Shown here one piece after another: positions 47,722 to 51,657 of a stretch of 51,657 nucleotides of DNA. This stretch comes from a virus. Below the pieces are notes generated by a model. It searched no databases. It saw only the letters and a list, made by a program, of their open reading frames with translations, and had not been told where the DNA came from. The stretch spans positions 1 through 51,657 of IMG/VR virus record IMGVR_UViG_3300030331_000022. One strand, 5' to 3'. Position numbers and translations under genes: made by a program. Each line of letters starts with the position of its first letter. Positions within the stretch are counted from its first letter, which is position 1.

Positions 47722-50700
47722 CTATATAAAACTACCCAAAATACTACTACCAATACTTGTTTTTAAATCAGAAGTAAGCAATGCTCCAATAAGAGCACCG
47801 AATCCTTCACTTACAGCAAAGTCTTCTTTTAGTTTTGCTAAATCAACTGTTGTGTCAGCATTTAATTGTGCTAGTGCTAATTCTTGATATCTTCCTCTAT
47901 CATTTTCTGCAGATGTCCATGCCCAATTCATATTATCCGAATAAAATTGCCACAAGTTATTATATGCCGTAGTAGAATATCCAAGCAAAGATGCAGCATT
48001 TATTTCATTTGCTCTATTTATTGCTTGATTATCTGCAGTTGCAATTTGCCTACGCCACTGAGCATTTGCCTGATCAATCACAAGTCTATTCTGTGCATTA
48101 AATTGTTGACGTTGATTATTTATTTCTGTATTGAATCTTTCAATAACATTAGTTTGCCCTGCATTAAACTGCGCCTGTGCATTTGCTTGTGATGTATTAA
48201 ACTGTGCAGTATTGTTTGCTAAACTTGCAAAAAACTGATCTGTTTGATTTTGTGATGTAGCATTAAACTGTGCAGCAGCATTAATTGCAGCTTGATCAGT
48301 AAACAATGCTTGCGTTCTCTGTTGTGCTCTAAACAATTCGGTTTGTTGTTGATTTGATAAATTAGCCATATCAATTTGTAAAAAGTTTTGTGCATTTTGT
48401 ACTGCAGCTTGTTGTCTATTAGACAGATTAGCCATGTCTAAATTTGCAAGTGCAGCAGCTTCTGCCATAACCATAGCTTGATTGTTATTTAAATTGGCTA
48501 AGTTCATACTGTTAGCAATACGAGAGTTTTCTAATGCTATCTGTTGCTCTGCAGTAAAGTTCATGTTAGCTACATCACTAACTTTAGCTGCATTAGCTAC
48601 ACGTGCCTGAAATGCTTGGTCAAACTCTTGACCTATAAATTGTGCTCTTTGTTGTGCTGCAAGCATAGCACGTTGTTGACGATTTGACAAGTTTTGTTGT
48701 TCAAAAGTTGCTTGTGTAGATGCATCAGCTTGAGCAATAGGTAACGCAGATTCCATAGCTGCCTGTACAAGTGCCTGTCCTGCTATACTACTAGCACCTA
48801 ATCCTCTTGCAGCCATTTGTGCACTTACTGCTCTCATTGCACCAGCAGCCCATGCAGGGGTAGCACCACCTTCAAATTGATCCATAAGACCTTCTAGCTG
48901 CCCTTGTACAGTAGCTTTTTTACTTGGGGTAGCTTCTGCAGCCTGTACTTGTTCTGTAAACTTAGCAGCCTTCTCTGCGTCTGCAGCCCCTGTTACAAGC
49001 TCACCACTTTGTATCTCACGGGTAACAGGATTATCAATTAATGTAGCTGTACCTTGTGCAGCTTGTAATCCTGTTATACTTGACTCTGCTTGTTGTTCTG
49101 CAGTAATAGTTTCAGGGGCATCAGCCTGTGCTGCTCGTGTACCTGCTGCAACTTTATCTACATCTGTTGCTGCAGTTTGTGCAGTCATAACTGTAGTAGG
49201 TGTAGCCACAGGCATACCTGCTTGTGTCGTAGTTGCAAGTGCAGTTGGCAATGCAGCAGAACCTGATACTTGTCCAGAGGCAGGATCAATAAACTGCCCT
49301 GCTTCTACACCAACTCCAATAGGAGTAACAATAGCACCAGACGGTAATCCTGGTGTTATAGCTTGAGTTTTCAATACATCAGTAAGAGTAGAACCCTCTG
49401 TAAATGTTTGTGATGGTATATATTGTTGGTCTAAAACACGAGGAGTTCCCCCTACTTGAAACTTTTGAGCCATACCACCTTGAGCCATTTGCATAGCCTT
49501 TTGAGTGTACATATCCATCTTTTGTTTTTTATCAGGATTATTGTTAAGATAATCATTAAATCCAGACATGTCACCTTGATATCCTAAACTACCTGCAATA
49601 CGTTGCATTGCTTGCGGTTTAAAACCTCCAAAAGATTGTGTCATAGGCATAGTTTGTTGTTGTTGTTGTTGCATGTTTGGAACCATACCCCCTTGCTGCA
49701 TAAAATAACTACCACCATAATTAGGATTATTAAGTGATATAGTTTGTGGACCTACAGAAGACTGTCCAAGCACACCAGTTGAAAGAGGTGTATACGTAGG
49801 CTGTTGTCCTAAAACAAATGTGCCTGTAGCAGGATTTACATTACCCATAAACTGTGGTTGAAATCCTTGCACTTGAGTTGTTGTTGCTTGTTGTGTAGGT
49901 ATTGGATTAATATTTACAGGAGTAACTTGTGGAGCTGTAGAAGTAGTAGGTTGTGCAACAGACATCTGTGGATTAATAATAGGTTGTTGTGTTTGTAAAG
50001 GTGTAGTAGATGGACCTGTATTTAGCACAACTGGTTCTATATTAGACTCTGTACCTGTATCTACATCAACATTTGCACCTACGTTAGCAGAATCTGATAC
50101 AACTGGATCTGGATCTGGATCTGGGTCTGGGTCTGGGTCTGGGTCTGGGTCTGGGTCTATCACTGGATCTGGATCTGGATCTGGTCCAGATATAGTAGTA
50201 GTATCTAATCCCATATTTTTTGTATGAAAATCGTCTAAAGCATTAGCCACCTTTTCATTAGTTTCAAGTCCTTGATCGTGTCTCAGTGCAGCAGTTGTAT
50301 CTTGTATTGTTATTGAACCATCATTATTAAAATCATATTGATCTATTTCATCTGCAGGTATTTTATCTAAACCAACGATATCTTCTTGTATTCTTTCCAC
50401 CATTGCCTTAGAAGAAAGCTCTGGACTATTTTCTATAAAATTACTAAAGGCACTTGTTATCTTATTATTTATTTCCTCTGTCTGCCCAAGATTTTTAAAA
50501 CCTCTTAATGCATTTACAACATCTCCAGTTCCAATGCTACCATCACCATTTATATCATAAATAGATAATTGATCTGTAGGTATTTCTTTTAATCCAACTA
50601 TATGTTCTTGTAATTTTTTAACAAAAGCAGATTTAACTTCAGGATCTGCTGAAGGAGGTACTTTTGTTATTGTATCATTTTCTACAATGTATCCCTTTTG

Positions 50701-50991
50701 TGTTAAAGAATCTGCTACCTCTCTCATATTTTGAGTTATTTTAGTGCCTTCAGGAATATCTAATCCTGCAGTAATGTATGCCTCTGCATCAGCACGTTGT
50801 GCAGATGGTGTACCAAGATCAGCTTCTGTTAAATTAGTAAAGTTACCTTGTGCTTTAAATTTTCTAAACTGATCTTCTGCTTTTAAACTGGCAAGGAAAT
50901 CATTAGGAGCAGTTACACTAATAGTATTTCCAGTAGGCAGTGTATATGTATAACTATTTAATATAGTTCCTATGCCGTATTCGTTTTCCAT
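47722..50991 (-). CDS. Giant Q/N-rich virion protein with Ca-binding-like repeats
   Basis: A 1089-residue protein. Residues 126-165 and 200-238 form a duplicated unit with EF-hand/dockerin-like loops: DINGDGSIGTGD (146-157) and DFNNDGSITIQD (220-231). A DP-repeat tract follows (270-296). The middle is Gln/Pro/Thr-rich with GGM segments (QQGGMVPNM, AQGGMAQKF). Residues about 680-1020 are helical repeats of AQFNAxxxN and ANLSNRQQ type. The C-terminus is hydrophobic (GFGALIGALLTS). No enzymatic motif. Probably a large internal or tail-associated virion protein, as in marine phages I recall. Confidence 0.7.
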   Translation of the reverse strand: MENEYGIGTILNSYTYTLPTGNTISVTAPNDFLASLKAEDQFRKFKAQGNFTNLTEADLGTPSAQRADAEAYITAGLDIPEGTKITQNMREVADSLTQKGYIVENDTITKVPPSADPEVKSAFVKKLQEHIVGLKEIPTDQLSIYDINGDGSIGTGDVVNALRGFKNLGQTEEINNKITSAFSNFIENSPELSSKAMVERIQEDIVGLDKIPADEIDQYDFNNDGSITIQDTTAALRHDQGLETNEKVANALDDFHTKNMGLDTTTISGPDPDPDPVIDPDPDPDPDPDPDPDPDPVVSDSANVGANVDVDTGTESNIEPVVLNTGPSTTPLQTQQPIINPQMSVAQPTTSTAPQVTPVNINPIPTQQATTTQVQGFQPQFMGNVNPATGTFVLGQQPTYTPLSTGVLGQSSVGPQTISLNNPNYGGSYFMQQGGMVPNMQQQQQQTMPMTQSFGGFKPQAMQRIAGSLGYQGDMSGFNDYLNNNPDKKQKMDMYTQKAMQMAQGGMAQKFQVGGTPRVLDQQYIPSQTFTEGSTLTDVLKTQAITPGLPSGAIVTPIGVGVEAGQFIDPASGQVSGSAALPTALATTTQAGMPVATPTTVMTAQTAATDVDKVAAGTRAAQADAPETITAEQQAESSITGLQAAQGTATLIDNPVTREIQSGELVTGAADAEKAAKFTEQVQAAEATPSKKATVQGQLEGLMDQFEGGATPAWAAGAMRAVSAQMAARGLGASSIAGQALVQAAMESALPIAQADASTQATFEQQNLSNRQQRAMLAAQQRAQFIGQEFDQAFQARVANAAKVSDVANMNFTAEQQIALENSRIANSMNLANLNNNQAMVMAEAAALANLDMANLSNRQQAAVQNAQNFLQIDMANLSNQQQTELFRAQQRTQALFTDQAAINAAAQFNATSQNQTDQFFASLANNTAQFNTSQANAQAQFNAGQTNVIERFNTEINNQRQQFNAQNRLVIDQANAQWRRQIATADNQAINRANEINAASLLGYSTTAYNNLWQFYSDNMNWAWTSAENDRGRYQELALAQLNADTTVDLAKLKEDFAVSEGFGALIGALLTSDLKTSIGSSILGSFI
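50104..50184 (-). repeat. Hexanucleotide repeat encoding DPDPDP
   Basis: GGATCT and GGGTCT hexamers in tandem on the plus strand, interrupted once by ATCACT, encode 27 residues of alternating Asp-Pro. The unit variation is third-codon type. The length may vary by slippage. Confidence 0.85.
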
Positions 50992-51452
50992 TACCTAGTT
51001 CCTATCCATACAAAACCAAACAAAAAGCCAACACAACACAAAAATAAAAAGATACCCGATGTCCACTCAATAATTGCTTGTTTAATTTCTTCTTGCCTAT
51101 GTTCATGTTCTCTTTTTTGCTTTCTAAGTTTTGCTTCTATCTCTAATATTTCTTGCCATTTAGAAGGTCCATACATAACTGATATATAATCTTTTAATTC
51201 TTTTCTCATGGCTGCGGCCTTTTGTTTAGCTGCAAAAATTTCCATAGCTTGTGCTTCTATACCACCACCTAATGCTTTATACCAAGGTGGCTTTTGATTT
51301 TGTTTATCTACAAAGTCTAAATCAGCTATAGCACCAGCCCATTTAGCCATAGTACCACCCATGTCTTGCAGGTCTTTGCCAACCTGTATGCCTTTTTTTA
51401 GTGTGTTAAAGGCAGCAGTAGCACCTGCAATAGCCGTTATGGGATCTATCAT
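50991..51452 (-). CDS. Virion or membrane protein, function unknown
   Basis: A 153-residue protein. The N-terminus MIDPITAIAGATAAFNTLKK recalls the 'MIDPITAxxA...A' small structural proteins common in marine phages; a charged helical middle (AAMRKELKDYISVMYGPSKW) follows and a membrane helix ends it (IFLFLCCVGFLFGFVWIG). Its ATG overlaps the stop of the next-upstream gene (ATGA) and its own stop abuts the giant gene. Possibly an ejection-vessel component. Confidence 0.65.
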   Translation of the reverse strand: MIDPITAIAGATAAFNTLKKGIQVGKDLQDMGGTMAKWAGAIADLDFVDKQNQKPPWYKALGGGIEAQAMEIFAAKQKAAAMRKELKDYISVMYGPSKWQEILEIEAKLRKQKREHEHRQEEIKQAIIEWTSGIFLFLCCVGFLFGFVWIGTR

Positions 51453-51657
51453 CTTCTCTCTATAATTCTATCTAGCTTTGCGTCTAGAGCCTCCAGTCTG
51501 TCTATTATTCTATTTATATCACTGTTAGCTTCTGCTTTAGTCATATAGTCACGAGCCATTTCTTCTCGTGTTTTATTTAATAGGACTTGCATACGTTGTG
51601 TTTCTGTGTGTTGGCTACGGATAACCCAGCCTACTATACCAAGTAGACCAGTTAGTC
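51449..51657 (-). CDS. Membrane-anchored coiled-coil protein, start beyond the right edge
   Basis: An open minus-strand frame entering from the right edge encodes a hydrophobic stretch (LTGLLGIVGWVI), then a charged helix (TREEMARDYMTKAEANSDIN; RIIDRLEALDAKLDRIIERR) ending TGA 51449, which overlaps the next ATG. This is the common phage layout of one membrane helix plus coiled coil. The start codon is not visible, and an internal ATG at 51594 exists. Function unknown. Confidence 0.65.
   Translation of the reverse strand, partial: LTGLLGIVGWVIRSQHTETQRMQVLLNKTREEMARDYMTKAEANSDINRIIDRLEALDAKLDRIIERR

Noticed and set aside
50104-50184. Hexanucleotide tract considered as a regulatory satellite
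   Set aside because: It is in frame within the giant virion gene and encodes a typical Asp-Pro linker.
41961-50991. Plus-strand frames inside the second virion block (for example 43045-43533, 43936-44352, 47086-47391)
   Set aside because: Antisense shadows of long, well-supported minus-strand genes; no start signals or motifs.

Overview
This window looks like most of the genome of a tailed, short-tailed (podovirus-type) marine bacteriophage. Gene content and order resemble the HMO-2011 group, phages of abundant marine Alphaproteobacteria such as SAR116 and roseobacters. The best single marker is the family-A DNA polymerase at 34205-36256, which carries a DnaJ-type zinc-finger insert (two CxxC pairs) between its exonuclease and polymerase parts; I recall this oddity from HMO-2011. 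The DNA is AT-rich, tightly packed and full of ATGA or TAATG stop-start overlaps. No tRNA, rRNA, CRISPR array or insertion sequence was seen. The host cannot be named from the sequence alone.

Layout. (1) Positions 1-21880 are on the minus strand and are read from about 21880 down to 1. First come small, mostly very basic proteins of unknown role (17329-21880), including several under 55 residues and one built from a ten-residue repeat. Then follow a lysis group (small membrane proteins, 3-TM holin, M15-type endolysin; 15841-17094), DNA packaging (TerS, TerL, a zinc-ribbon microprotein), portal, virion proteins, scaffold, major capsid protein, tail adaptor, tail nozzle-like protein and a tail fibre cut by the left edge. 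(2) Positions 21881-22727 form a non-coding divergent control region with direct repeats, several palindromes and a 90-nt hairpin leader. (3) Positions 22728-41953 are on the plus strand: small early proteins, SleB-like hydrolase, DUF932 protein, tyrosine integrase, primase, helicase, ThyX, GMP reductase, DNA polymerase, a probable ssDNA-binding protein, Cas4/RecB-like exonuclease, T7-endonuclease-I-like resolvase, DUF3310 protein and class II ribonucleotide reductase. (4) A bidirectional terminator at 41943-41970 separates this from a second minus-strand block (51657 to 41961) of large virion proteins, whose first gene runs off the right edge.

How it works together. The plus-strand block makes nucleotides (RNR, ThyX, GuaC) and copies and processes phage DNA. 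The minus-strand blocks build the capsid and tail and lyse the cell. Candidate sigma70-like promoters with an unusual shared -10 (TATAAC) sit before the capsid gene, the lysis/packaging run, an early gene and the putative SSB gene.

Most worth a second look: a 14-bp perfect palindrome (GTCCAAYRTTGGAC) repeated four times in 2.1 kb of the early region in different coding contexts, with a fifth near-copy later; the palindrome-rich leader; and several microproteins that exactly fill apparent gaps (24-residue Cys-rich, 53-residue DUF1127, 42-residue zinc ribbon).
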